The notes: a model not told the origin generated them from the letters alone. Shown: positions 9,819 to 18,249, counted from the stretch's first letter. The stretch is 38,698 bases of DNA from an uncultured Gammaproteobacteria bacterium (GCA_902556205.1 CACDVH010000013.1:1-38698); one strand, 5' to 3'. Numbers and translations: made by a program.

Positions 9819-9824
9819 TATAAT
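9819..9824 (+). promoter_or_regulatory. Candidate -10 element of tRNA-Leu
   Basis: A perfect TATAAT ends 12 bases before the mature 5' end of tRNA-Leu, which is normal spacing for a tRNA promoter. No clear -35 hexamer is seen. Just upstream, TTTCTT/AAGAAA (9786-9801) could form a weak hairpin after cysG. Confidence 0.5.
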
Positions 9825-9836
9825 TCAGGATTCTTC

Positions 9837-9921
9837 GCGGGAGTGGTGGAATTGGTAGACACGCTGGATTTAGGTTCCAGTGTCGCAAGACGTGAGAGTT
9901 CGAGTCTCTCCTTCCGCACCA
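9837..9921 (+). tRNA. tRNA-Leu, anticodon UAG
   Basis: This is an 85-base class II tRNA with encoded CCA (9919-9921). The acceptor stem GCGGGAG pairs with CTTCCGC (one G-T pair). The anticodon stem CTGGA/TCCAG encloses the loop TTTAGGT, giving anticodon TAG, which reads CUA and other CUN leucine codons. A long variable arm (GTGTCGCAAGACGT region) and the T arm GAGAG-TTCGAGT-CTCTC complete the fold. Confidence 0.97.
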
Positions 9922-9934
9922 TAAATTTGATTTC

Positions 9935-9957
9935 AAGAGCTCTCAGGAGCTCTTTTT
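9935..9957 (+). terminator. Rho-independent terminator after tRNA-Leu
   Basis: A hairpin of AGAGCTC (9936-9942) and GAGCTCT (9947-9953) around the loop TCAG is followed by five T. It sits 15 bases after the tRNA and overlaps the last codons of the convergent tetR-family gene. That gene's stop codon (9943-9945 on the minus strand) lies in the loop. On the minus strand there is no good U tract, so the hairpin probably serves the tRNA. Confidence 0.75.
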
Positions 9958-10506
9958 CATAACATCCCAGATTACATTCAGTTCACTCTTACTTGGCCTG
10001 TTAAGATTTCTTAATTTTAGATTTTTAATGATGACCTCTGTAGTTGACCAATTTATCTGCATGAGAAGATCAAAATCTATCTCTTTAAAATGCCCTTCCA
10101 TAAACCATTGCTTCAAATCAGCCATCGACTTTTCAAAATTTTTAAAGCCTACTGCTCTTGCATCTTCAGAAACCATAGGGTCGTTATCCACCAAACCTAA
10201 AAAAATAAATTCATTGTAGTTATTTAAAAAATACTCAATAATTTTTCTTGAACCATTTTTGATTTGAAGTTCAACACTTGAATCATTAGGCATATTTTCA
10301 TTTAAGTCGGAAAAAGCATTTTTTTTAATGCTAAGGTATATTGTGTCAATTAGCTCTTGCTTTGATTTGAAGTGAACAAATAGCGTTCCAGAAGCAACCC
10401 CTGCTTTTTTACTGATTTGAGCAGTTGAAGTTGATTGAATGCCTTGACTAGCAAACAGCTCTAGGGCACTTTGAAAAATTTTATCTTTGGTTGAGAGCAT
10501 TGTCAT
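9943..10506 (-). CDS. TetR-family transcriptional regulator
   Basis: This is a one-component repressor of the TetR family, 187 residues long. The N-terminal DNA-binding domain (about residues 7-55) shows the family pattern: ALELFASQGIQSTSTAQISKKAGVASGTLFVHFKSKQELI, given here as the helix-turn-helix region near 12-50. The C-terminal domain is a generic ligand-binding helical bundle, and the ligand cannot be predicted. The gene is last in a minus-strand operon and its start overlaps the dehydrogenase stop by one base (TAATG). A second ATG two codons in is an alternative start. It probably autoregulates the operon through the palindrome at 12618-12637. Family assignment is firm; the regulon is inferred. 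Confidence 0.9.
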   Translation of the reverse strand: MTMLSTKDKIFQSALELFASQGIQSTSTAQISKKAGVASGTLFVHFKSKQELIDTIYLSIKKNAFSDLNENMPNDSSVELQIKNGSRKIIEYFLNNYNEFIFLGLVDNDPMVSEDARAVGFKNFEKSMADLKQWFMEGHFKEIDFDLLMQINWSTTEVIIKNLKLRNLNRPSKSELNVIWDVMKKSS

Positions 10507-11408
10507 TAGTCATAGATTACTCCAGTTAATTCTTCAGATAGTTTCCAAAGTTTTTTTGCGTTATCTGTATTATACGATAGTTCGTTTGACTTAACTAAGA
10601 CTGGGTAACCTCTCATGCCACCCATTGATGGAGAGCCAAAATAATCACCTGATTCTGCCTTTAGGTCTGTAGCAGCGCGAATCCCTCCTAACGCCCCAAT
10701 TGAGGCTTTTTGTGCAGCGATTTTATTTAAAATCTTCCATATTGTTGAGTGACGTTGAAGTTTAGTGTCAGTGTATCCAGGATGTGACGCAACTACTTGA
10801 GGATTGCCTTTAGTTTGTTTTAGTTTGCGTGAGAGTTCATAAGTAAAGTATAAATTAGCAAGCTTGCTGTCACTGTAGGCGCTCCAAGTTCTGTATTTTC
10901 TTTTTTCCCAATTCAGGTCATCAAAATCAATATTTCCAGAGAGGTGCGCAATACTGGATACATTTATAACTCTTGAGTTAGGTGTCTTTTTTAGAATAGA
11001 AATCAACTGACCTGTTAAAGCAAAGTGACCTAAATGATTAGTGCCCATCTGGATCTCAAACCCATCTTTCGTTTTTGAATAAGGGCAAGCCATAATGCCA
11101 GCATTATTGATAAGACAATCTAATGTTTTGTATTTCTTAGTAATCGATTGAGAGAAGCTACTGATTGACTCAAGGCTTGTTAAATCTAGTTCTTCAATAT
11201 CTATCTTTGCATTTTTATTTTCAGCATGAATTTCGTTTGCTACTGACTCAGCTTTATCTATATTTCTAGCAGCCATAATGACGGTTGCATTTTTTCGAGA
11301 AAGAACTCTAGCTGTTTCCTCGCCAAGGCCACTCGTTGTTCCAGTTACTACAAAAACTTTGCCTGATTGATCAGGGATATTTGATTCGTTCCAATTTTCT
11401 TTTTTCAT
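10506..11408 (-). CDS. Short-chain dehydrogenase/reductase (retinol dehydrogenase-like)
   Basis: This is a classical Rossmann-fold SDR of 300 residues. It shows the cofactor motif TGTTSGLG (22-29), the structural NNAG (101-104), a Ser in NVSS (about 151) and the catalytic Tyr178 and Lys182 in YSDSK. The basic residue in AARN after beta-2 suggests NADP(H) preference, as in retinol-dehydrogenase- and protochlorophyllide-reductase-like SDRs. The substrate is unknown. It lies 21 bases after the metallo-hydrolase gene and overlaps the TetR gene by one base, so the three form one transcription unit. A role in lipid- or aldehyde-type detoxification fits the neighbours but is inference only. Confidence 0.9.
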   Translation of the reverse strand: MKKENWNESNIPDQSGKVFVVTGTTSGLGEETARVLSRKNATVIMAARNIDKAESVANEIHAENKNAKIDIEELDLTSLESISSFSQSITKKYKTLDCLINNAGIMACPYSKTKDGFEIQMGTNHLGHFALTGQLISILKKTPNSRVINVSSIAHLSGNIDFDDLNWEKRKYRTWSAYSDSKLANLYFTYELSRKLKQTKGNPQVVASHPGYTDTKLQRHSTIWKILNKIAAQKASIGALGGIRAATDLKAESGDYFGSPSMGGMRGYPVLVKSNELSYNTDNAKKLWKLSEELTGVIYD

Positions 11409-11429
11409 TTTATCCTTAATAATATTGTA

Positions 11430-12587
11430 TTAATTCCTTAGTTTTTCCCACCAAGATTTTTTTGGTATAGCATTTAACTCAAAAACTTCACCAATCATTG
11501 GCGTTGCAAGATTGACATTTTTTTTTGCTGCTTCTTTAGTGATTCGGATAATTGGCTCGTCCCAAGGATGAATTGATAAATCAAATTTTGACCAATGGAT
11601 TGGAAAAAGGATTTCTGCCTTTAAATCGATACTGGCCTGAACTGCCTCATCCGGGTACATATGAACATTCGACCAGTCAACATTGTAAGCACCGTTCTCA
11701 ATAAAGGCAATGTCAAAAGGTCCATACTCCTCACCTAATTTTTTGAATGTCTCTGAGTATCCACCATCTCCACTAAAATAAGCACTTAAAGACTTGGATT
11801 TTACGATCCAAGAGCCCCATAACGTTGAGTTGCCATTGAACACTCCTCGACCACTAAAGTGAAGTGAAGGAGCAAAGGTAAATTCAATATCTTTATAGTT
11901 ATTGCTCTCATACCAGTCGAGCTCATTAATTTTATTTTTATTTACCCCCCATCTTTCTAGATGAGCTCCAACTCCTAACGGCACAATAAAATAATCTACT
12001 AGGTCAGATAAATCTTTAATTGCTTTTGAGTCAAGGTGATCATAGTGATCATGAGAAATGATTACAACATCAACCTTTGGAAGGTCATCAATTAATATCG
12101 GATTTTCGAATTCAAATGGCTTACCATTAAAGAAGTTGCTTTTACTGTTAGAGTTAAATGATGGCAGGGGAGATGCTCTGTTAAATACAGGATCAGTCAT
12201 CACTATCAAGCCCTCAGTATTCATAAGAAGAGTAGAGTGGCCAAGCCAAACAAACTTTCCTTCAATTAAGTCTTTCCCTTTAAATTTTATTGTTGGAAGT
12301 GGCTTTATTGGATTTTTATCTTTAGGTGGAGAGAACCAATCTTTGAAAGTTGCTTTTTTTTCTGAAGAACGAAAGTTAGTATAGTTTGTTTTTATATTTT
12401 GGAACTTTCCTTCAATAAAATTTTGAGAATCTTCAATTGTTTTTTGTGCTTCTTTATCTGGTGTTCCTCCAAAAGCTGGCGATACTTTGAGAAAAATAAA
12501 TATAACAATAGCAATTGCTATTAGAATGTAAATTAGATATTTAATGATATTAAGTATCGTAAAAAGAATTTCCAAGTATGTCTCCAT
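11430..12587 (-). CDS. Membrane-anchored metallo-beta-lactamase-fold hydrolase (RomA/NAPE-PLD-like)
   Basis: This 385-residue protein starts with one hydrophobic segment (about 10-34), a membrane anchor or uncleaved signal. The metal-binding motif HDHYDH (179-184) follows, preceded by WLGHSTLL and MTDPVFNRASPLPS, which recall the RomA and N-acyl-phosphatidylethanolamine phospholipase D branch of the metallo-beta-lactamase fold. Further likely metal ligands are the Asp in YFSGDGGYS and the His in LFPIHWSKFDLS. Phosphodiesterase activity on a lipid is plausible for this branch but is not shown here. It is the first gene of an operon with the SDR and TetR genes and is divergent from ccmF. Confidence 0.85.
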   Translation of the reverse strand: METYLEILFTILNIIKYLIYILIAIAIVIFIFLKVSPAFGGTPDKEAQKTIEDSQNFIEGKFQNIKTNYTNFRSSEKKATFKDWFSPPKDKNPIKPLPTIKFKGKDLIEGKFVWLGHSTLLMNTEGLIVMTDPVFNRASPLPSFNSNSKSNFFNGKPFEFENPILIDDLPKVDVVIISHDHYDHLDSKAIKDLSDLVDYFIVPLGVGAHLERWGVNKNKINELDWYESNNYKDIEFTFAPSLHFSGRGVFNGNSTLWGSWIVKSKSLSAYFSGDGGYSETFKKLGEEYGPFDIAFIENGAYNVDWSNVHMYPDEAVQASIDLKAEILFPIHWSKFDLSIHPWDEPIIRITKEAAKKNVNLATPMIGEVFELNAIPKKSWWEKLRN

Positions 12588-12604
12588 GGTTCAGTTTTAA
12601 AATG

Positions 12605-12637
12605 ATTATATCTTATTATGAGTGAGTAGTCAGTCAT
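12605..12637 (-). promoter_or_regulatory. Promoter and candidate TetR operator of the hydrolase-SDR-TetR operon
   Basis: On the minus strand, TATAAT (12610-12605) has CTGACT (four of six) 17 bases upstream at 12633-12628. A 20-base imperfect palindrome at 12618-12637 (plus-strand halves ATGAGTGAGT and AGTCAGTCAT, eight of ten symmetric positions) covers the -35 element and half of the spacer. Size, symmetry and position fit an operator of the TetR-family protein encoded at the end of the operon. The link to that protein is inferred. Confidence 0.6.
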
Positions 12638-12747
12638 TTTAATATTTTTTGGGATATTCCTATTTAATTTAGCTACGTCTATTAGGATTAAACATAAGAA
12701 ATCCTGTAAAATATTAGCTCTAAAAAACACAATAAAAGTACGGCTAT

Positions 12748-14655
12748 ATGTTGATTGAGGTTGGACATTTTGCACTTGTTTTGGCGCTGGTTATTTCAGT
12801 CATTTTGATGGTAGTTCCATCGATAGGGCTTTATCAGAATAAAACGTCCCTTTCGCAGCTTGCAAAGCCATTAGTTTGGGCACAAGGCTTTTGGATTGCT
12901 GTAGCCTTTATTGTATTGATGAGTGCATTTTTGACGAATGATTTTTCAGTCAAGTATGTTGCAGAAAATTCTAATACACAGCTCCCTGTTTTGTATAAAG
13001 CCTCAGCAGTATGGGGATCCCATGAAGGATCTTTACTTTTGTGGGTATTCGTTCTGTCTTTATGGACAGTTGCAGTCTCTATATTTTCTAAAAGAATCCC
13101 CTCTAATCTAATCAATCAAACTCTTATAGTTCTTGGAGCTATAAGTTTTGGATTCTTGCTTTTTCTTCTGTTTACTTCCAATCCTTTTGAGCGATTAATG
13201 ATACCTCCGGTTGAGGGCCGAGAACTCAACCCTCTTCTTCAAGACTTTGGCCTGGCTGTTCATCCTCCTATGCTTTACATGGGTTATGTTGGTTTAGCTG
13301 TGCCATTTGCTTTTGTATTATCAGCTCTCATAAGAGGACAACTTGACAGCACATGGATTAGGTGGACGAGGCCCTGGACACTTATATCCTGGTCTTTTTT
13401 AACGATTGGTATAACACTTGGAAGTTGGTGGGCTTATTACGAGCTTGGTTGGGGCGGCTGGTGGTTTTGGGATCCGGTCGAAAATGCCTCATTTATGCCT
13501 TGGTTAGTTGCAACAGCCTTAATTCATTCCTTGAGTGTGAGTGAAAAGCGTGGCGCTTTCAAGCAGTGGACTGTTCTGCTTGCAATCGGAGGCTTTTCAT
13601 TAAGCCTACTTGGTACTTTTTTGGTGCGATCAGGGGTTTTGACTTCAGTCCATGCTTTCGCGACTGATCCAACTAGGGGCTTGTTTATTTTAATATTTTT
13701 ATTTGTTGTGATAGGTGGATCACTAGTTCTTTACACTTGGCGATCTAGTTTATTACAGCAAAGCAATCCTTTTTCTATGCTCTCAAGAGAGACAGGACTG
13801 CTGATAAATAATATCCTGCTAGTCACAGCCATGTTGAGTGTTCTTTTGGGGACTTTATATCCACTTATTTTAGATTCGCTTAATCTTGGGAAGATATCCG
13901 TTGGAGCTCCCTATTTCAATGCAGTTTTTGTTCCAATTATGATTCCTGGCGTTATTGCTCTTGCAGTTTTTCCATACGTTCGATGGAAGAAAGATTCGGT
14001 ATCTAGGGTGTTCAATTTGTTGAAGTTTGATTGGATTTGTGTTGTCTTGTTAACTTTACTATCATGGATTTTCATTACTAAGAATATTTTTGTTATTGTT
14101 GCGATAGGGCTTTTTATTTGGGTGGTAATCCATGTCATGGTTCTATTTCTTAAACGGTTAAAAGCAAAATCTAAAGTTACAATGGCATTTCTTGGTATGG
14201 TTATTGCCCATCTTGGAATCGCCGTGTTCATTCTGGGAGCAACTGTGACGACTCAGCTAGGAATTGAAAAAGACATCAAAATGACTGTCGGAGAAACACA
14301 AACAATTGCTGGATATGATTTTGTTTTTAATGGTGTAAGCCCCCACGCGAAAGATAATTATTCTGGATTCATTGGAGATATTAGCGTATTTAAAAACAAT
14401 AAGAAAGTGACTCAACTTAACCCAGAGAAGCGTTTATACCAAACTGGAATGCCTATGACAGAGGCTTCAATTGACCCTTCAATAGCACGTGATCTATACG
14501 TTGCACTGGGAGAGAGTTTAGAGGGAGGGGCTTGGAGCGTTAGGATCTACTATAAGCCACTGGTTCGCTGGATATGGCTTGGAGGACTAATGATTGCTTT
14601 AGGCGCCCTTTTGGCTGCTGTGGATCGCAGATATCTTGTGAGAGTTAAGTCATGA
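12748..14655 (+). CDS. ccmF: Cytochrome c-type biogenesis protein CcmF (heme lyase component)
   Basis: CcmF is the large inner-membrane subunit of the System I cytochrome c synthetase; it takes heme from holo-CcmE and delivers it to apocytochrome with CcmH/CcmI. The 635-residue protein is highly hydrophobic with many membrane spans. Diagnostic segments are AVWGSHEGSLLLWV (about 89-102) and the WWD domain GGWWFWDPVENASFMPW (about 236-252). Conserved HPPMLYMGYVG and AFATDPTRG lie around these. The stop overlaps the ccmI start by four bases. ccmG and ccmH, which usually lie between ccmF and ccmI, are absent here. No strong Shine-Dalgarno precedes the start. Confidence 0.97.
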   Translation: MLIEVGHFALVLALVISVILMVVPSIGLYQNKTSLSQLAKPLVWAQGFWIAVAFIVLMSAFLTNDFSVKYVAENSNTQLPVLYKASAVWGSHEGSLLLWVFVLSLWTVAVSIFSKRIPSNLINQTLIVLGAISFGFLLFLLFTSNPFERLMIPPVEGRELNPLLQDFGLAVHPPMLYMGYVGLAVPFAFVLSALIRGQLDSTWIRWTRPWTLISWSFLTIGITLGSWWAYYELGWGGWWFWDPVENASFMPWLVATALIHSLSVSEKRGAFKQWTVLLAIGGFSLSLLGTFLVRSGVLTSVHAFATDPTRGLFILIFLFVVIGGSLVLYTWRSSLLQQSNPFSMLSRETGLLINNILLVTAMLSVLLGTLYPLILDSLNLGKISVGAPYFNAVFVPIMIPGVIALAVFPYVRWKKDSVSRVFNLLKFDWICVVLLTLLSWIFITKNIFVIVAIGLFIWVVIHVMVLFLKRLKAKSKVTMAFLGMVIAHLGIAVFILGATVTTQLGIEKDIKMTVGETQTIAGYDFVFNGVSPHAKDNYSGFIGDISVFKNNKKVTQLNPEKRLYQTGMPMTEASIDPSIARDLYVALGESLEGGAWSVRIYYKPLVRWIWLGGLMIALGALLAAVDRRYLVRVKS

Positions 14656-15461
14656 TTATTTCCTGGCAACTCCTGATTATGCTTATTTTTTCATGCTTAT
14701 TTTTTGCATGGTTTCTTTACAGGCCAGTCAAGTCAGGCTTAAGTGATGATGAGTCCAATATTGCAATTAATAAGCAGAGGCAAGAGGAGTTGGCTTTTGA
14801 TATCAATCAAGGGCTCATTGATGATGAGCAGTTCCAAGTTGCAGAATCAGAAATCATTAATACTCTAGCTAATGAGTTAAAGGATAAGAGTTCACATAGC
14901 ATTGAAATAAAACCAATGAATTGGTCTATTGCAATATTTATATTATTGAGCGCTTTATCAATAGCCATATATTTCCAGTTGTCACCAAAGTTTCTTCCAA
15001 GTAATCAAGTTTTATCTGAGCCAATGAGTATGAGTGAGAGTATCGAAAAACTTCAAACCTTTTTAGAAGAAAACCCAGATGATTTCCAAGCCTTAAAGAT
15101 GATGGGCTTAGCTCAGATTGGAATAGGAAACGTAGATGATTCAATTGAGACTTTTGAAAGGGCATACCAAATTAACTCATCAGATATTGACCTATTACTT
15201 CAGTACGCAAGTGCCATTGCAGCAAAACAGGAAGGGCAATTCGATGGAAAATCTAAAGAACTTATTGAAGAGGCATTTAATCTCGATCCTCAATCCGAGC
15301 AAGTTCTATATTTTTCAGGTATTGTTGCTGCTCATGAGGGAGATCTTAAGGGTGCTATTGAGTTATGGGAGAAAGCGCTTTATTTTATGCCACCTGATCA
15401 TCCAGATAGAAATATAATCGAAGAGGCTTTAGATACCGTAATGAATTTACAAGTAAAATAA
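14652..15461 (+). CDS. ccmI: Cytochrome c biogenesis protein CcmI (CycH)
   Basis: CcmI is a membrane chaperone that holds apocytochrome c for heme attachment by CcmF/CcmH. This 269-residue protein has an N-terminal membrane helix (about 4-23) followed by LYRPVKSG, then a cytoplasmic-type helical segment with NKQRQEELAFDINQGLIDDEQF, a CcmI signature. A second membrane helix (about 94-112) and a periplasmic domain with tetratricopeptide-like repeats (about 128-260) follow; the repeats include GLAQIGIGNVDDSIETFERAY and GIVAAHEGDLKGAIELWEKA. It is coupled to ccmF by an ATGA overlap. Repeat content and architecture make the assignment good. Confidence 0.88.
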   Translation: MIISWQLLIMLIFSCLFFAWFLYRPVKSGLSDDESNIAINKQRQEELAFDINQGLIDDEQFQVAESEIINTLANELKDKSSHSIEIKPMNWSIAIFILLSALSIAIYFQLSPKFLPSNQVLSEPMSMSESIEKLQTFLEENPDDFQALKMMGLAQIGIGNVDDSIETFERAYQINSSDIDLLLQYASAIAAKQEGQFDGKSKELIEEAFNLDPQSEQVLYFSGIVAAHEGDLKGAIELWEKALYFMPPDHPDRNIIEEALDTVMNLQVK

Positions 15462-15466
15462 CCGCC

Positions 15467-16594
15467 ATGAATAATACATTAGAACTAGCAAAATCTCTCA
15501 TAAGTCAAGCATCAGTTACTCCTGATGATAATGGTTGTCAGTCAATCATGATTGAGCGACTTAAAAAAATTGGATTTGAGATTCACCCACTTAAGTTCGG
15601 TGACGTTGATAACTTTTGGGCTACGCGCGGAAATAGTGGGCCTATTTTCGCCTTTGCAGGGCACACTGATGTGGTTCCAGCTGGAAATGAAGATGCTTGG
15701 AATACTGTACCATTTGAGCCCACTATTAAGGGTGATTATTTATATGGTCGTGGCGCAGCTGACATGAAGGGTGGCCTGGCATCCATGGTAACCGCAACCG
15801 AAAATTTTGTTCAAGATAATCCGAATCATAATGGAACTATCGCTTTCCTTATCACATCTGATGAAGAGGGAGTCGCGATCAATGGAACAGTAAAAGTGAT
15901 GGATTATCTAGATGAAAATGATACAAAAATTGATTATTGTTTGCTTGGCGAACCTTCGTCCACCTCAATTACTGGGGATGTTATAAAAAATGGTAGAAGA
16001 GGCTCATTAAACGGAGTGATAAATGTTAACGGTCAGCAGGGTCATGTCGCTTATCCTCATTTAGCTAAAAATCCAATTCACTTTATTGCTCCAGCGCTGA
16101 ATGATCTATGTCTTCAAGAGTGGGATAGTGGTAATGAGTATTTTCCAGCAACCTCGTTTCAAATTTCCAATTTTCATTCCGGCGGCGGTGTGACAAATGT
16201 TGTTCCTGGTGAGGCTAAAGTCATGTTCAACTTTCGCTACTCAACAGAAACTACAAAAGAAGAATTGATGGCCAAGGTTCATGAAATTTTAGATGATCAT
16301 AAAATTGATTACACGCTAGATTGGCATCATTCAGGCAATCCATTTTTAACTCCTGTGGGTGATTTGGTTTCAGCATGCGTCAGTGCAATTGAAGAAACCA
16401 AAGATATTACCCCAGAACTGTCAACATCTGGCGGAACTTCAGATGGTAGGTTTATTGCCAAAGAGGGAACTCAGGTCGTTGAGCTTGGCCCTGTAAATGC
16501 AACTATTCACCAGATAAATGAGTCTATTCTAGTTAAAGACCTCGAAGATTTAAGTAGCATTTATACTAAAGTTTTAACCAGGATACTAGTCTAA
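15467..16594 (+). CDS. dapE: Succinyl-diaminopimelate desuccinylase
   Basis: DapE is a two-zinc M20-family hydrolase that removes succinate from N-succinyl-LL-diaminopimelate, in the succinylase route to diaminopimelate and lysine. The 375-residue protein has the metal ligands His66 (FAGHTDVVPAG), Asp99 (RGAADMKGG) and the Glu pair 133-134 (SDEEGVA). The late motif STSGGTSDGRF is also visible. It begins six bases after ccmI and ends nine bases before trmD, so ccmF-ccmI-dapE-trmD look like one transcript. dapA of the same pathway lies about 760 bases further on with its own promoter. Identification is secure. Confidence 0.97.
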   Translation: MNNTLELAKSLISQASVTPDDNGCQSIMIERLKKIGFEIHPLKFGDVDNFWATRGNSGPIFAFAGHTDVVPAGNEDAWNTVPFEPTIKGDYLYGRGAADMKGGLASMVTATENFVQDNPNHNGTIAFLITSDEEGVAINGTVKVMDYLDENDTKIDYCLLGEPSSTSITGDVIKNGRRGSLNGVINVNGQQGHVAYPHLAKNPIHFIAPALNDLCLQEWDSGNEYFPATSFQISNFHSGGGVTNVVPGEAKVMFNFRYSTETTKEELMAKVHEILDDHKIDYTLDWHHSGNPFLTPVGDLVSACVSAIEETKDITPELSTSGGTSDGRFIAKEGTQVVELGPVNATIHQINESILVKDLEDLSSIYTKVLTRILV

Positions 16595-16603
16595 TTTCTT
16601 AAA

Positions 16604-17278
16604 ATGAAATTTGATATCATTACACTCTTCCCTGAAATGTTTTCAGCTATCAAAGAAGAGGGGGTAATCTCAAGAGCGCTCAAAAATTCAATCATTTCGA
16701 TAAGGGAATGGCAACTGAGAGACTATAGTAGTAACAAATATAAAAATGTAGATGATAAACCCTATGGTGGCGGTGCTGGGATGGTCATGCAGGTCAAGCC
16801 AATAAGGGATTGCCTTGCAAAAATAAAAGAATTAGAGCCTGAAACAAAGGTCATTTATCTATCACCTCAGGGGGAGCCCCTAAATCAAAAACTAGTTGAA
16901 AAGTTTTCAAAATTTGAATCATTGACCCTTCTTTGTGGGCGCTATGAAGGGATAGATGAGCGCGTGATTGAAAATGATATTGACTACGAAGTTTCAATTG
17001 GTGATTACGTCATTAGTGGGGGAGAATTGGCATCTATGGTTTTAATTGATGCAGTCAGTAGGAGAATAGATAACGTTCTAGGCAATAAAGACTCACTCGA
17101 TGACTCTTTTGCAGTCGATTTGCTAGATCATCCACACTATACAAGGCCGGAGAGCATTGATGGTGAATCTGTGCCTGAGGTATTATTAAGTGGAAATCAA
17201 GCCAAAATCGATGCTTGGCGACGTGAGCAGGCAATTAAAAAAACAAAGCAGAAGAGACCTGATATTTTATCCAGCTAA
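16604..17278 (+). CDS. trmD: tRNA (guanine-37-N1)-methyltransferase
   Basis: TrmD methylates G37 of tRNAs reading CUN, CCN and CGG codons, preventing +1 frameshifts. It is a SPOUT-class dimer using SAM. The 224-residue protein shows MKFDIITLFPEMF at the start, PYGGGAGMVM (about 54-63), the knot segments SPQGEPLNQ and LLCGRYEGIDERV, and SIGDYVISGGELA. The late HPHYTRPES motif is also present. trmD usually sits in rpsP-rimM-trmD-rplS; here it follows dapE with none of those partners, so that operon is broken in this genome. Identification is secure. Confidence 0.98.
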   Translation: MKFDIITLFPEMFSAIKEEGVISRALKNSIISIREWQLRDYSSNKYKNVDDKPYGGGAGMVMQVKPIRDCLAKIKELEPETKVIYLSPQGEPLNQKLVEKFSKFESLTLLCGRYEGIDERVIENDIDYEVSIGDYVISGGELASMVLIDAVSRRIDNVLGNKDSLDDSFAVDLLDHPHYTRPESIDGESVPEVLLSGNQAKIDAWRREQAIKKTKQKRPDILSS

Positions 17279-17303
17279 TTACTTGATTAAACAACCTCAT
17301 GAA

Positions 17304-17332
17304 TTGTTATTGAAAGGCCAATCGTATATAAT
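17304..17332 (+). promoter_or_regulatory. Candidate sigma-70 promoter of dapA-bamC
   Basis: TTGTTA (17304-17309) and TATAAT (17327-17332) are separated by exactly 17 bases in the 80-base gap after trmD. The predicted start of transcription lies about 20 bases before the dapA start codon. This is one of the best promoter matches in the window. Confidence 0.65.
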
Positions 17333-17358
17333 TTAACAACATTTTAAATAAACAATCT

Positions 17359-18249
17359 ATGACAATTAAATACTCTTATAAAGGCTCAAATGTTGCATTA
17401 ATAACTCCGATGTTTGATGATGGAGCGGTTGATTATGATGCTTTAAATAACCTCATAGATTTTCATATTGATGCTGGAACGAGTTCCATTGTTTCAGTGG
17501 GTACAACGGGTGAGTCAGCAACTGTTGGTGTTAAAGAGCACCTTAAGATCATTAAACATACAATTCAGTATGCAGCAAGAAGAATTCCAATCATTGCAGG
17601 AACAGGAGCCAATTCAACTTCGGAGGCTATTGAGCTGACCCAAGAGGCCAAAAATCTTGGTGCTGATGCTTGCCTACTTGTCACGCCATACTATAATAAA
17701 CCAACGCAGGAAGGTTTGTTCCATCACTTCAAGCTGATTGCTGATAGCGTTGATATTGATCAAATTTTATATAATGTTCCTGGAAGGACAGCAGTAAATA
17801 TGTCTGTAGAAACAACTGCTAGGCTTTCAGAAATTTCAAATATAATTGGTATTAAAGATGCGACTGGAGATCTTACAATAATTAGAGAGCTTGTCAAAAG
17901 CTGTCCAGAAGATTTTCTACTGCTTACTGGGGATGATGCAACTGCACTAGATTTTCTTCTTTTAGGGGGACATGGCGGTATCTCTGTTACCGCCAATGTG
18001 ACGCCCAAGGAGCTTCAAAAAGTTTACATGACAGCTATTGCAGGTAATGCTGAAGTAGCAAGGCAGGCTAATAAAGAGTTGACAAATCTTCATCAGAATT
18101 TGTTTCTTGAGTCTAATCCCATTCCGGTTAAATGGGCTCTTCATAAAATGGGGCTGTGTTCAAAAGGAATAAGGCTACCACTTCTTGAGTTGTCAAGTGA
18201 ATTCAGGCTAGTCATAGAGAATGATTTAAAGGAATTAAACCTATTATGA
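17359..18249 (+). CDS. dapA: 4-hydroxy-tetrahydrodipicolinate synthase
   Basis: DapA condenses pyruvate with aspartate semialdehyde, the first committed step to diaminopimelate and lysine. The 296-residue TIM-barrel protein has the catalytic Schiff-base Lys166 in GIKDATGD and the GTTGESATV motif (about 48-56). The proton-relay Tyr is in VTPYYNKPTQEG, and GRTAVNM follows. It overlaps bamC by four bases (ATGA). The dapA-bamC pairing is also known from E. coli and is thought to be ancestral in gammaproteobacteria. Identification is secure. Confidence 0.98.
   Translation: MTIKYSYKGSNVALITPMFDDGAVDYDALNNLIDFHIDAGTSSIVSVGTTGESATVGVKEHLKIIKHTIQYAARRIPIIAGTGANSTSEAIELTQEAKNLGADACLLVTPYYNKPTQEGLFHHFKLIADSVDIDQILYNVPGRTAVNMSVETTARLSEISNIIGIKDATGDLTIIRELVKSCPEDFLLLTGDDATALDFLLLGGHGGISVTANVTPKELQKVYMTAIAGNAEVARQANKELTNLHQNLFLESNPIPVKWALHKMGLCSKGIRLPLLELSSEFRLVIENDLKELNLL

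Noticed and set aside
12533-12775. An 80-codon minus-strand frame spanning the hydrolase start and ccmF start
   Set aside because: It covers the promoter and palindrome and overlaps both real genes; no ribosome site or recognisable protein.
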